Shown here piece after piece: positions 1-14,551 of a stretch of 51,384 nucleotides of DNA. The notes beneath the pieces are model-generated. The model saw only the letters and a program-made list of their open reading frames with translations, did no database searches and was not told the DNA's origin. The stretch is from Novosphingobium aerophilum (lineage in GTDB: Bacteria; Pseudomonadota; Alphaproteobacteria; Sphingomonadales; Sphingomonadaceae): contig NZ_JACLAU010000025.1 of the NCBI RefSeq assembly GCF_014230305.1, positions 1 through 51,384 on the forward strand. Direction: 5' to 3'. Positions within the stretch are counted from its first letter, which is position 1; the number at the start of each line of letters is the position of its first letter. The position numbers were made by a program, and so were the translations under genes.

Positions 1-312
1 TTGGTTGAAAGGAGCCGCGATCGTCTGCCTACTCGCCGCAGACCTCAACTTCGACCAGGCTGCAGATCAGCGGGCTGACCTCAAGGCAAGCACCACTCCC
101 GCGCCAGCGGGTTCGTACAAGTCCCAAGATCTGCCCATGCGCGAGGTGATTCGGCTAGGAGTGCGCCATTCTCGATTCCGGCTTTGGGAATTGAACCCAT
201 TTTGAATTCAGCCGTGATGGACCGATTGATGGATTGGCGCTCCAACTGCCCAACAAAATATAAGACATTCAGACTATTGCTTCACCAATTGGATTCCGGC
301 TCGGCCCTTTCC
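1..312. other. Left-edge region without a recognisable gene
   Basis: The first ~310 bases hold no gene I can name. A reading frame open from the window edge runs to a TGA at 203-205 on the + strand and could be the C-terminus of a truncated gene, but its residues (ending RFRLWELNPF) match no family I know. Bases ~180-300 are clearly more AT-rich than the surroundings. This could be a recombination scar or an ordinary intergenic region downstream of the FAD dehydrogenase, whose stop is at 313. Confidence 0.4.
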
Positions 313-1935
313 CTAGCCCAGCAGATCGGCCGCCAGCGCCTCGGCGACCTTGATCCCGTCGACCGCGGCCGAGAGGATCCCGCCAGCATAGCCCGCGCCT
401 TCGCCTGCGGGATAGAGACCGCGGGTGTTGAGACTCTGGAAATCCGCGCCGCGGGTGAAGCGCACCGGCGAGGATGTGCGCGCCTCGACCCCGGTCAGCA
501 CCACGTCGGGGTGATCGTAATCCTTGATCTGGCGCCCGAACACCGGCAGCGCTTCGCGGATCGCGGCGATCACGAAGTCGGGCAGGCAGAGCGACAGGTC
601 GGTCAGGGTCACGCCCGGCTGGTAGCTGGGCACCACCGCGCCGAAATCGCCCGAGGAGGGCCGCCCGGCCAGCAGGTCACCCACCTTCTGGCCCGGCGCG
701 CGGTAGTTGCTGCCCCCGGCGGTGAAGGCCAGGCTTTCCCACTTGCGCTGGAAATCGATCCCGGCGAGCGGCCCGCCCGGATAGTCGCGCACCGGATCGA
801 TATCCACGACCAGGCCCGAATTGGCATTGAACTCGGCCCGGGAGTACTGGCTCATGCCGTTGGTGACGACACGCCCCTCCTCGCTGGTCGCGGCGACCAC
901 CCGGCCACCCGGGCACATGCAGAACGAATAGACCGTGCGCCCGTTGCTGGCCCGGTGGCTCAGCGCATAGGCGGCGGCGCCCAGCACCTTGTTGCCGGCG
1001 TTGGGGCCATAGCGTGCCCGGTCGATCCAGCTCTGCGGGTGTTCGATCCGCACCCCGATGGCGAAGGGCTTGGCCTCGACGAAAACGCCCCGGTCATGCA
1101 GCGCGTGGAAGGTGTCGCGCGCCGAATGGCCGACCGCGCAGATCACGTGGCGGGCGGGCAGATAGCTGCCGTCGGACAAGTGCAGCCCGGCCAACTCGCG
1201 TCCGCCGTCGGCTGTGGTCTCGATCGCGAAGTCCTCGACCCGGGTCTCGAAGCGGTACTCCCCGCCCAGGCTCTCGATCGTCTCGCGGATCGACATGACC
1301 ATGGTGACCAGGCGGAAGGTGCCGATGTGCGGGTGCGCCTCGGTCAGGATATCCTCGGGCGCGCCGGCCTTGACGAATTCGGTCAGGACCTTGCGCGACA
1401 GGTGGCGCGGGTCCTTGATCCGGCTGTAGAGCTTGCCGTCGGAAAAGGTCCCGGCCCCGCCCTCGCCGAACTGGACATTGCTTTCCGGCTTCAGCTCGGA
1501 ACGGCGCCACAGGCCCCAGGTGTCCTTGGTCCGCTCGCGCACGGCCTTGCCGCGTTCGATGATGATCGGCTTCAGCCCCATCTGGGCCAGGATCAGCGCC
1601 GCCATCACCCCGCACGGGCCCGCCCCGATCACCACCGGACGTTCACCCCCATAGCCCGCGGGCGCGCGCACCGGGAAGCGGTAGGAGGTGTCGGGGGTCG
1701 GACGCACGTGACTGTCGTCGGCATGACGCGCCAGCACGGCAGCTTCGTCGCGCACCACCAGATCGATCACATAGACCAGCTTGATCGCGGTCTTCTTGCG
1801 CGCATCGTTGCCGCGCCGGACCACGGTGAAGCGCTCCAGCGCGCCGGGGGTCAGGCCAAGCCGGTCGACGATCGCCGCTTCCAGCGCGTCGGGGCCGTGG
1901 TCAAGCGGCAGGGCGAGATCGGACAGCCGGATCAT
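313..1935 (-). CDS. NAD(P)/FAD-dependent dehydrogenase, COG2509 type
   Basis: Encodes 540 residues of a flavoprotein of the 'uncharacterised FAD-dependent dehydrogenase' family (COG2509). The N-terminal ~100 residues form the small leader domain typical of this family. The dinucleotide-binding motif VIGAGPCGVMAALILAQMG follows at about residue 103. Further family signatures are FGEGGAGTFSDGKLYS at about 157 and, near the C-terminus, LYPAGEGAGYAGGILSAA, which closes the FAD site. No signal peptide or membrane segment is present, so it should be cytosolic. The physiological substrate of the family is not established. It is transcribed alone or with the GNAT-like gene 48 bases upstream on the same strand. 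Family is sure; reaction is unknown. Confidence 0.9.
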   Translation of the reverse strand: MIRLSDLALPLDHGPDALEAAIVDRLGLTPGALERFTVVRRGNDARKKTAIKLVYVIDLVVRDEAAVLARHADDSHVRPTPDTSYRFPVRAPAGYGGERPVVIGAGPCGVMAALILAQMGLKPIIIERGKAVRERTKDTWGLWRRSELKPESNVQFGEGGAGTFSDGKLYSRIKDPRHLSRKVLTEFVKAGAPEDILTEAHPHIGTFRLVTMVMSIRETIESLGGEYRFETRVEDFAIETTADGGRELAGLHLSDGSYLPARHVICAVGHSARDTFHALHDRGVFVEAKPFAIGVRIEHPQSWIDRARYGPNAGNKVLGAAAYALSHRASNGRTVYSFCMCPGGRVVAATSEEGRVVTNGMSQYSRAEFNANSGLVVDIDPVRDYPGGPLAGIDFQRKWESLAFTAGGSNYRAPGQKVGDLLAGRPSSGDFGAVVPSYQPGVTLTDLSLCLPDFVIAAIREALPVFGRQIKDYDHPDVVLTGVEARTSSPVRFTRGADFQSLNTRGLYPAGEGAGYAGGILSAAVDGIKVAEALAADLLG

Positions 1936-1983
1936 GGTGCCCGCGCTAGCCTGCTTGGGCCAGCGAGGGAAGGGGATGGACGA

Positions 1984-2655
1984 TCAGGCGGCGATCGACC
2001 GCAGCCCGGTCAGGTCAAGATCAGGGATCGGCGCGGTGGCATCCACCCGCACCAGCCGGGGCCGTGTCGTGCGCGACCACTGCCAGGACCCGATCCTCAG
2101 GAAGCTGTGATGGGCCACCACCGTGCCCCCCATCCGACGATGCGCGGTCAGCGCGGGCAGGTTGTAGTCGGCGATACGGCTGAGCGAGCAAGTCAGCCCG
2201 CGCTGGTCCATCCACTCGGCCACCCCGGCCCACAGCGCGGCGAAGCTGCGGCCGAGCCGATGGCGCGGGTTGATCCATAGTCCGGTGTCCCAGCATGCGC
2301 CCGACGGCAGGTGGAAGCGCACCGCGACCTCGTCCTCCCGATAGGTTCCGGTGCCCAGCCAGATCAGCCCGGTGAGCGCCCCGCGCGGATCGAACACGCC
2401 GAGGCAGGTGAGCCCGGCGGCAAAGCGCAGCGCCCGGGTGGCGGCGTCGGCATCGACCTCGTGCGCCGCCAGGGCCGCAGGCTCCAGTTCGACCACCCGA
2501 TAGCCGCGCGGCATGGCCGGCAATCCGGCGCGCGGCTGGGCCAGGATGGCATAGCGGTGGAAGGCACCCCGCCGACTGGCACGCGCCACCCGCGCCGCGA
2601 GGTAAGACGCCGCGCCAATCACCCCGAGCATCTGGACTGTGTGCATCACCGGCAT
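1984..2655 (-). CDS. GNAT-like acyltransferase domain protein
   Basis: Encodes 223 residues. The stretch at about residues 120-190 (GLWINPRHRLGRSFAALW, then SRIADYNLPALTAHRRMG) resembles the acetyl-CoA-binding half of GNAT N-acetyltransferases: a beta strand, a basic R/G-rich loop with an R-x-x-G-R pattern, an amphipathic helix, then the conserved N-x-x-A-x-x-x-x-x-R-M-G. The first ~25 residues are moderately hydrophobic. The RBS at the given ATG is weak, and an in-frame ATG lies three codons downstream (MHTVQ), so the start is uncertain. The gene is downstream of the small lipoprotein gene and upstream of the FAD dehydrogenase, all on the minus strand. Substrate unknown. Confidence 0.65.
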   Translation of the reverse strand: MPVMHTVQMLGVIGAASYLAARVARASRRGAFHRYAILAQPRAGLPAMPRGYRVVELEPAALAAHEVDADAATRALRFAAGLTCLGVFDPRGALTGLIWLGTGTYREDEVAVRFHLPSGACWDTGLWINPRHRLGRSFAALWAGVAEWMDQRGLTCSLSRIADYNLPALTAHRRMGGTVVAHHSFLRIGSWQWSRTTRPRLVRVDATAPIPDLDLTGLRSIAA

Positions 2656-2712
2656 GCCCGGCCAGCTAACAGGGCTTTGCTAAGGAACCGCAAAGGCCCC
2701 CGCGCGGGGGGA

Positions 2713-3285
2713 TCAGGCGCAACCTTCGACCAGCGACAGGGACGAGGGCAGGCCGATATGGATCTGGCCGACCGTGCCGTCCGGATCGATCTCGAACCGC
2801 AGCCCGACCGCATCGGGGGCGAGGCGGGACGAGGTCAGGTACTTGGCGGGAGCCTCGGCATACTTGTGCGGTTCGGCCATCAGGTCCGGCAGGGCGCGGC
2901 GCACTTCGTCTTCGGTGCTGCCGGGGGCCAGGCCGTTCGGCAGGCGGAAGCCGGAGCCGCGGCCGAAGGTGACCCGTTCCAGCCGCCCCGCGATGACGAT
3001 GGCATAGGATCGGGGAAAGGCCCGCGCGGTGTAGGTCCGGCACTCATCCGAAATCTGGGCAGCATCGGCCCGCCACGCGCCTCCTGCCGGGATGGGCTGG
3101 CCGAAGCTCAGTCCCGGCAGAGCCGGGATCGGCGCGACCGGCGGTGCGGGTGTCGCGGCAGCCTCGACCGAGGGCGCCGCAGCCGGCGTGGCCGGCGCAT
3201 CGGATGCCGGGGGGGGCTGATGGCAGGCCGTGGCCAGCAGGATGGCGGCGATCGCGACGGGACCGGACAGACGGGACATGCGCAT
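2713..3285 (-). CDS. Putative lipoprotein, function unknown
   Basis: Encodes about 190 residues. The N-terminus MRMSRLSGPVAIAAILLATAC is a basic n-region, a hydrophobic core and a lipobox-like LATAC, so I infer an outer-membrane or periplasmic lipoprotein. A Pro/Ala-rich linker of ~30 residues follows, then a globular domain with four-plus charged/aromatic strands ending SLVEGCA. I recognise no family. The start was chosen because GGAAAGG sits just upstream; a second ATG at 3279 (MSRLSG) is equally plausible. The frame stays open far upstream, but that part is antisense shadow of gltD. It sits downstream of gltD on the same strand, separated by a hairpin. Confidence 0.6.
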   Translation of the reverse strand: MRMSRLSGPVAIAAILLATACHQPPPASDAPATPAAAPSVEAAATPAPPVAPIPALPGLSFGQPIPAGGAWRADAAQISDECRTYTARAFPRSYAIVIAGRLERVTFGRGSGFRLPNGLAPGSTEDEVRRALPDLMAEPHKYAEAPAKYLTSSRLAPDAVGLRFEIDPDGTVGQIHIGLPSSLSLVEGCA

Positions 3286-3354
3286 GGACCTTTCCGCTGG
3301 GCTGACCACAGGCCAGGCCATGATGGCCGGCTGCGGAGCGATCGCCAACCGAAC

Positions 3355-3378
3355 AGGGCGGACCGCGCGGCCCGCCCT
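3355..3378. terminator. GC-rich hairpin downstream of gltD
   Basis: AGGGCGGACC (3355-3364) pairs with GGCCCGCCCT (3369-3378) around a GCGC loop, with one G-U pair. It lies just after the gltD stop on the minus strand. The T-run is weak in either direction (TTT on the + side), so termination is plausible but not certain. Confidence 0.4.
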
Positions 3379-3401
3379 TTCCCTGTCCCGGTTGGCCCCG
3401 C

Positions 3402-4835
<1,434 letters not shown>

Positions 4836-4852
4836 GATGTGCTTACCCTAAC

Positions 4853-9493
<4,641 letters not shown>

Positions 9494-9696
9494 CGATTGT
9501 CCTATCCTGTACGCCGCACGCCCCCCGTGGCGCCGGTTCCATGGCGAGTACTAAAATGCGACTCAAGCCACCGCAAAAAGCGATGATGTGTCGCAAAGAC
9601 CGCCCATGACGACAGGATAATCATTTTGCAACCGCGAACCTAGTGCGGTTCGCCGCTCGATACGAATTCGCCCGAGGATCGGGACTTGCGGGAGGG

Positions 9697-11544
9697 TCAG
9701 GCCGCTCCGCTCATCCGCTGCAGCGCAGCCAGCGCATTGCGCAGGGCCTCCTCGGTCACCGCCGGATCGCCCGGCTGGCCATCGGCCAACTGGCCCCCAC
9801 CCGCCAGGCGGACCGGCGCCGGCGCATCCTCGGCCGGGCGCGGACGGATGCTGGGCTTCATGCTCAGCAGCGAACTGAAGCGATCCCCCGGGGCTTCATC
9901 GTCCTCGGCATCATCCTCGAACGGACCATCGGCCGAACCGAACTCGCCGAACCCGGCCTCGTGACCATGGTCATGGGCTGTGACGTCTGCCGTCGCAGCC
10001 GGGAAGCCGGATCGCTCGTCGGACAGGCGGGGGGGCAACAGCGACGCCAGGGCGTGGTCGGCCTCGTCCTCGTCGTCGAACCATTCGACGTTCCCGCCCG
10101 GCAGGGGCGAACGGAGCATCTCGGGCACGTCGAACGGACGCCCGGGAGCGGACTTGGCGGGAGCGGACTGGGCCGGAGCGGCGAAGGGAGGCGGCGCGGC
10201 CAGTTCGGGCGCGGGAGCCCGGATCAGCGCCGGACGGGGGGCGGGAGATGCGGTCGGGGCGGGAGCGGGCGCCACCCGGGGGGCAGCGAAGGGGTTCGCC
10301 GCGGGCTCAACGGCCCGCGCGGTCGCGGGAGTGGGCTCCGCCTGCGCTTCCGCGCGGGCGGCATCGCGGTCGGCACGGGCGGCGAGGGCCAGGGCGAACC
10401 GCTCGACCAGTTCGACCACACCCAGCGATTCGAGCGGCGCCTCGCGGAGAATCTGTGCCGCGTTGCCGGCCCGTGGGACCAGTCGGCGCGGGGTGGAGGC
10501 CGCGGGCTCGGGCGGAAGATCCTGCGGGAGCGTCGCTGCTGGTTCGACCCTGTCGGCAGGATGCGCCGAGGCATCAGCCGTAACCGGGGGCGCGGGCGGG
10601 GCCGGGAAGGACAGGATCACCTCGGGCTCGGCCGCGGCGAGCAGCGCGGAGCCACCACGGGCGGCCTCGAGCGCGGCAGCCAGGGCGCGGGGTCCGAAGG
10701 GCGACACGACGATCGGGTCCGCGATGTCGGCCGGCTTGTCCTCATGCGCCGGGCCTGTGGCGGCGAAAGGCGCGGACAGGGGTTCGGGCAGGGGTTCGGG
10801 GTGGGCCTCGGGCAGGGCCTCGGAACGGGCCGGCCAATCCTGGCGGCCGCTCGGCACCGCGGGTTCTGGCGCGCGCCACTCAGGCGTGGCGAAGGGTGGC
10901 GGGAGATCGTCGGCGACCGGCGGAAGCGGCGGGGGCGGCATCAGCGGCTCGACCGCTTCGAGATCGCCCAGATTGAGGATCGAGGGCCCGGGCAAGGATC
11001 CCGGCACCGCGGCGTAAGGGTCTTCGCCGGGGGCGCTGTCGGGCGCTGTCGCGGTCAGTCCGCCCAGCCCGCGCCGACGCACCGGCGCGGCTTCGCGGGC
11101 GGCATCCAGCCGCGCCAGATCATCGTTGTCGTCCGCCGTGGCAGCCGCCGGGTCGGGCTGAGCGCGCCGGGACTTGCCACGGGCCGACTTGCCACGGGCC
11201 GACTTTGCGGGGGAAGGCTTTGTCCGGGACGTCTGGGCCCGACCCCCGCGCCCGGCACCCCGGGCCACGACCACCCGCGCCAGCAGGAAGCCCAGCGCGG
11301 CACCGAACAGGGCGAACAGGAGGGCGATCAGCAGGCGCGCGGTGAAACCGAGCGGTGGGGCCGCAGCGGGCACGACCAGATCGATATGCAGGGCACGGAC
11401 GGCGCCTTCCAGCGTCTGGGCCCGCAGGACCATGCTCGCCATGCCGAACAGCGTGGCGAACCACACCGCGATGGCGGCCGGGAACAGCGGGTGGCTGCTC
11501 ATCGGGGCCCCGGTCCTGGAGATTGGCCTTGCCTTGGACGTCAT
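9697..11544 (-). CDS. Ala/Pro-rich membrane-anchored protein, unknown function
   Basis: Encodes about 615 residues. Near the N-terminus are two hydrophobic segments, one in SSHPLFPAAIAVWFATLFGM and one in LLIALLFALFGAALGFLLAR, so the protein is probably anchored in the inner membrane. A basic stretch follows. The rest is a ~450-residue low-complexity region very rich in Ala, Pro and acidic residues, with a short more conserved-looking C-terminus (EEALRNALAALQRMSGAA). No catalytic motif is seen. The frame extends to 11589, but I prefer ATG 11544 because it avoids overlap with the glycosyltransferase stop at 11579; ATG 11502 (MSSHPL) is an alternative. It lies between gltB and the exosortase-associated genes. 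No function is proposed. Confidence 0.75.
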   Translation of the reverse strand: MTSKARPISRTGAPMSSHPLFPAAIAVWFATLFGMASMVLRAQTLEGAVRALHIDLVVPAAAPPLGFTARLLIALLFALFGAALGFLLARVVVARGAGRGGRAQTSRTKPSPAKSARGKSARGKSRRAQPDPAAATADDNDDLARLDAAREAAPVRRRGLGGLTATAPDSAPGEDPYAAVPGSLPGPSILNLGDLEAVEPLMPPPPLPPVADDLPPPFATPEWRAPEPAVPSGRQDWPARSEALPEAHPEPLPEPLSAPFAATGPAHEDKPADIADPIVVSPFGPRALAAALEAARGGSALLAAAEPEVILSFPAPPAPPVTADASAHPADRVEPAATLPQDLPPEPAASTPRRLVPRAGNAAQILREAPLESLGVVELVERFALALAARADRDAARAEAQAEPTPATARAVEPAANPFAAPRVAPAPAPTASPAPRPALIRAPAPELAAPPPFAAPAQSAPAKSAPGRPFDVPEMLRSPLPGGNVEWFDDEDEADHALASLLPPRLSDERSGFPAATADVTAHDHGHEAGFGEFGSADGPFEDDAEDDEAPGDRFSSLLSMKPSIRPRPAEDAPAPVRLAGGGQLADGQPGDPAVTEEALRNALAALQRMSGAA

Positions 11545-11578
11545 CGTTTCCGCCAGCTTCTCACCTTCTCGGCGGCGA

Positions 11579-12853
11579 TCATGCCGCATCCGGCAGCTCT
11601 TGCCGATTCCCTGCCCTTAGCACGGTTTGGTAAACGGCCTGATAACGACTCACGTTGCGGGACCAGTCATGGTGGCTGCGGACGTGTTCACGACCCTGGT
11701 CCCGCAGGCGGTCCCAATCGTCCCGCCGGGCTGCCAGTTCGGCCAGGGCCGAGGCGCAAGCGGCCGGGCTGTCGGGCGGAAACAGCACGCCGTTGACCCC
11801 GTCGGCAATCAGTTCGGCATGTCCGCCGACCGCCGAGGCGGCGACGATTTTGCCCTGGGCCATGGCCTCGAGCGGCTTGAGCGGAGTCACCAGATCGGTC
11901 AGGCGACTCGCCTTGCGGGGATAGGCCATGATGTCCATCAGCGCGTACCAGCGCTCGACCTCGGCATGGGGCACGCGGCCGGTGAAATGGATCGCATCGG
12001 CAACCGGGGAGGCTGCCGCCTGGCTGCGCAGCGCCCGGTCCATCGGCCCGCCACCAACCAGCAGCAGGCGGGCCCCCGGCTGGCGCGCGATCAGCCCGGG
12101 CATGGCGTCGATCAGCACGTCGAGCCCCTCGTAATCGTAAAAGCTGCCGATGAAGCCGATCACCGGGCCGCTGGCGGTCCCGTCACCAGCCGAGAGGCCA
12201 AGCCGGGCCGCCAGGGCCGGATCGGGCGCGGCGACGGCGCCGAACAGCGACAGGTCCACGCCATTGGGGGACAGGGTGATGCGGCCCGGGGCCACCCCGC
12301 GCGCCACCAGATCGTCGCGCAGGCCGGCGCAGATCGTCACGATCGCATCGGCGCCGGCGATCACCCGGTTCTCCAGCCCGCGGGTCAGCCGGTAGCGCAG
12401 CGATCCGGCCCGGCCGGTGCCGTTGCCGACCGCGGCATCCTCCCAGAAGGCGCGGATCTCGTAGACCACCGGCAGGCACAGCCGGGCCCCGGCGCGGAGC
12501 GCGGCCATGCCGCAGAGCGCGGGGGAGTGCGCATGCAGCACATCGGGCCGCCATTCGCCGCAGACCTGCTCGATCGCGCGGGCCAGGGCGGCGATCTCGC
12601 GCCATTCGCGCAGCCCCGCCGGACCGCTCACCTCGCCCGGGGTGCGATGGAACACCAGGCCATCGACCTCGTCGCGATCGGCCGCCGTCCCCGGGCGGGT
12701 CGTCGCGGCTCCGCCCTGGTGCTGCCGGATCCCGGTGATTCCGCGCACGTCGACCCCGGTCGCCTGCTGGGCCTTCATGATCGCGCGCGTGCGGAAGGTA
12801 TAGCCACTGTGCAGCGGCAGCGAGTGATCGAGGACATGCAGGACGCGGAGCAT
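11579..12853 (-). CDS. Glycosyltransferase, PEP-CTERM/XrtA system-associated
   Basis: Encodes 424 residues of a GT4-type (GT-B fold) glycosyltransferase. The opening MLRVLHVLDHSLPLHSGYTF is characteristic of the exosortase-A-associated family (TIGR04063-type). The N-terminal acceptor domain includes DVLHAHSPALCGMAAL. The C-terminal nucleotide-sugar domain has ISPNGVDLSLF-like LSPNGVDLSLFG, GFIGSFYDYEGLDVLIDAMP, and the E-x7-E region LKPLEAMAQGKIVAAS. It is expected to act on the cytoplasmic face, adding a sugar to a lipid-linked exopolysaccharide precursor. It is divergent from the small protein/O-ligase/acyltransferase cluster at 12919-15642, which has the same system assignment. Donor and acceptor cannot be read from sequence. 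Confidence 0.88.
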   Translation of the reverse strand: MLRVLHVLDHSLPLHSGYTFRTRAIMKAQQATGVDVRGITGIRQHQGGAATTRPGTAADRDEVDGLVFHRTPGEVSGPAGLREWREIAALARAIEQVCGEWRPDVLHAHSPALCGMAALRAGARLCLPVVYEIRAFWEDAAVGNGTGRAGSLRYRLTRGLENRVIAGADAIVTICAGLRDDLVARGVAPGRITLSPNGVDLSLFGAVAAPDPALAARLGLSAGDGTASGPVIGFIGSFYDYEGLDVLIDAMPGLIARQPGARLLLVGGGPMDRALRSQAAASPVADAIHFTGRVPHAEVERWYALMDIMAYPRKASRLTDLVTPLKPLEAMAQGKIVAASAVGGHAELIADGVNGVLFPPDSPAACASALAELAARRDDWDRLRDQGREHVRSHHDWSRNVSRYQAVYQTVLRAGNRQELPDAA

Positions 12854-12918
12854 GGCTGCGGTGCTAGCCGGTAAGGCTTAACGCGCCGTCAACCGCGTGC
12901 GTGTAGGCCGGGGCGACC

Positions 12919-13149
12919 ATGGTGGACTATTTCTCGCTCGCGCTCACGCATGCGCTGATGGCGCTGGCCGTCTGGCGCCTGCTGCTGCGCGACGATCTCG
13001 ATCAGGACCCCGATCCGGCGCAGGAGCGCGCCTCGGACGGGCGGCGTCCCCGCCCCGCGACCGGGGTCAGCCGGACACTGCGGCTGCCCAACGAAGCGAC
13101 GGACAGCCATGGCCCGGGCGCCGGGACGGGATCGGACAGCCATGCTTGA
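12919..13149 (+). CDS. Small membrane-anchored protein upstream of O-ligase
   Basis: Encodes 76 residues: MVDYFSLALTHALMALAVWR forms one predicted membrane segment, followed by an acidic stretch (DDLDQDPDPAQE) and a polar Arg/Pro-rich tail. Its stop overlaps the O-ligase ATG by eight bases (13142-13149), which points to translational coupling. That coupling and the codon pattern support a real gene rather than a chance frame. I do not recognise a named family. By position it may help the O-ligase or the glycan assembly complex, which is inference only. Confidence 0.6.
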   Translation: MVDYFSLALTHALMALAVWRLLLRDDLDQDPDPAQERASDGRRPRPATGVSRTLRLPNEATDSHGPGAGTGSDSHA

Positions 13150-14551
13150 CCTGTCCCTGGCCGGATTCCTGTTCGGCCTGCTGGCCATCGGCCTGCGCCG
13201 GCCGTTCCTCTGGGTGCTGGCCTACCTCTATGTCGATATCCTGACGCCGCAGAAGATCTCGTACTTCCTGCTGGCTTCGCTCCCGGTCTCATTGATCACC
13301 TTCGTGCTCGCCTTCGGGGGGTGGCTCGCGCTGGATGAGAAAACGGGCAGCCGGTTCACCTGGCGCCAGGGCCTGATCCTGCTGCTGCTGATGTACTGCG
13401 GGGCCACGACGCTTGCCGCCGACTTCCCCGATTCTGCCGCCGACAAGTGGGCCTGGGTGTGGAAATGCCTGGTCTTCGCCCTGTTCCTGCCGCTGGCGCT
13501 GCGCACCCGGCTGCGCATCGAGGCCGCGGTGCTGTTCATGGTGCTGACGGCCGGAGCCATCGTGATCGACGGCGGGATCAAGACGATCGCCTCGGGTGGC
13601 GGGGGCTATGGCGAGCTGGTCACCCTGGTGGCCGAGAACGCCGGGCTTTACGAGGGCAGCACCCTGTCCACCGTGGCGGTCGCGGTCATCCCGCTGATCG
13701 CCTGGCTGGCCCGCCACGGCACGATCTTTCCGCCAAGCCGGGCGGTCACCCTGTTCGCCGTGGCGCTGGGCTTCGCCTGCGCGCTGATCCCGATCGGCAC
13801 CCAGACCCGCACCGGCCTGATCTGCCTGGTGATCCTGGCGCTGCTGGCGCTGCGCTCGGTCAAGCGCCGGATGCTGTACCTCGCGCTGATGGCCGCCGTG
13901 CCGGTGATTGCCCTGCCCTTCCTGCCGGAAAGCTATACCGCGCGGATGAGCACGATCGAGAACCACGGCGCCGACCAGTCGGCCTCGACCCGGGTGGCGG
14001 TGTGGAAATGGACCGTGGGCTATGCGCTCGACCATCCGCTGGGTGGCGGCTTCGACGCTTACCGCGGCAACCGGGTCACCGTGGTGCTGCGCGATGTGGC
14101 GACCAGCGGCAGCCAGACCTCGGTCACCCAGCGCATCGCCCAGGACAAGTCCCGCGCTTACCACTCGGCCTATTTCGAGATGCTGGGCGAACAGGGCTGG
14201 CCGGGGCTGGCGATGTGGCTGACGCTCCAGCTGTCGGGGCTGGTCCAGCTCGAATTCATCCAGCGCCGCCTGCGCCGCAGCGAGGACCGGCTGGATCGCC
14301 AGGACCGCGCCCTGGCCCAGGCCCTGCAGGCGGGGCACTGCGTCTATCTGTTCGGCGCCATGTTCGTCGGCATCGCCTTCCAGCCCTTCATGTTCATGCT
14401 GATCGGGCTGCAGATCGCCCTCGCCGAACAGGTGCAGCGGCGCCATGGCGGCCCTGACCGGGCCACGCCCCGCCCGGGGGACCGCCAGGCCTCGGGCCTG
14501 CGCCATGGGCTGCGCCACGGTCTGCGACTACCGCAGGAGGCAACGCCGTGA
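13142..14551 (+). CDS. Putative O-glycosylation ligase, exosortase A-associated
   Basis: Encodes 469 residues of a polytopic inner-membrane protein with about ten hydrophobic segments, of the Wzy/O-antigen-ligase superfamily (TIGR03097-like). The family signatures are the first segment FLFGLLAIGLRRPFLWVLAY followed by VDILTPQKISY, and a large periplasmic loop near residues 270-340 with DHPLGGGFDAYRGNRV and YHSAYFEMLGEQGWPGL, matching the conserved His/Arg loop of O-antigen ligases. The start at 13142 (MLDLSLAG) overlaps the preceding gene; the frame remains open to 13109. The stop overlaps the GTG of the acyltransferase in GTGA. It likely joins or polymerises undecaprenyl-linked glycans in the periplasm. 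Confidence 0.87.
   Translation: MLDLSLAGFLFGLLAIGLRRPFLWVLAYLYVDILTPQKISYFLLASLPVSLITFVLAFGGWLALDEKTGSRFTWRQGLILLLLMYCGATTLAADFPDSAADKWAWVWKCLVFALFLPLALRTRLRIEAAVLFMVLTAGAIVIDGGIKTIASGGGGYGELVTLVAENAGLYEGSTLSTVAVAVIPLIAWLARHGTIFPPSRAVTLFAVALGFACALIPIGTQTRTGLICLVILALLALRSVKRRMLYLALMAAVPVIALPFLPESYTARMSTIENHGADQSASTRVAVWKWTVGYALDHPLGGGFDAYRGNRVTVVLRDVATSGSQTSVTQRIAQDKSRAYHSAYFEMLGEQGWPGLAMWLTLQLSGLVQLEFIQRRLRRSEDRLDRQDRALAQALQAGHCVYLFGAMFVGIAFQPFMFMLIGLQIALAEQVQRRHGGPDRATPRPGDRQASGLRHGLRHGLRLPQEATP

Noticed and set aside
184..205. GGGTTCAATTCCC-like T-loop on the minus strand near the left edge
   Set aside because: No acceptor, D-arm or anticodon stem can be folded around it, so it is not a tRNA gene or convincing remnant.
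184..2280. 698-residue + strand frame opposite the FAD dehydrogenase
   Set aside because: It is an antisense shadow of the clearly conserved minus-strand gene; its composition is His/Arg/Gly-rich low complexity without motifs.
10100..11100. Repetitive-looking GC runs inside the Ala/Pro-rich gene
   Set aside because: They reflect low-complexity protein coding, not a CRISPR array or tandem repeat with constant unit.
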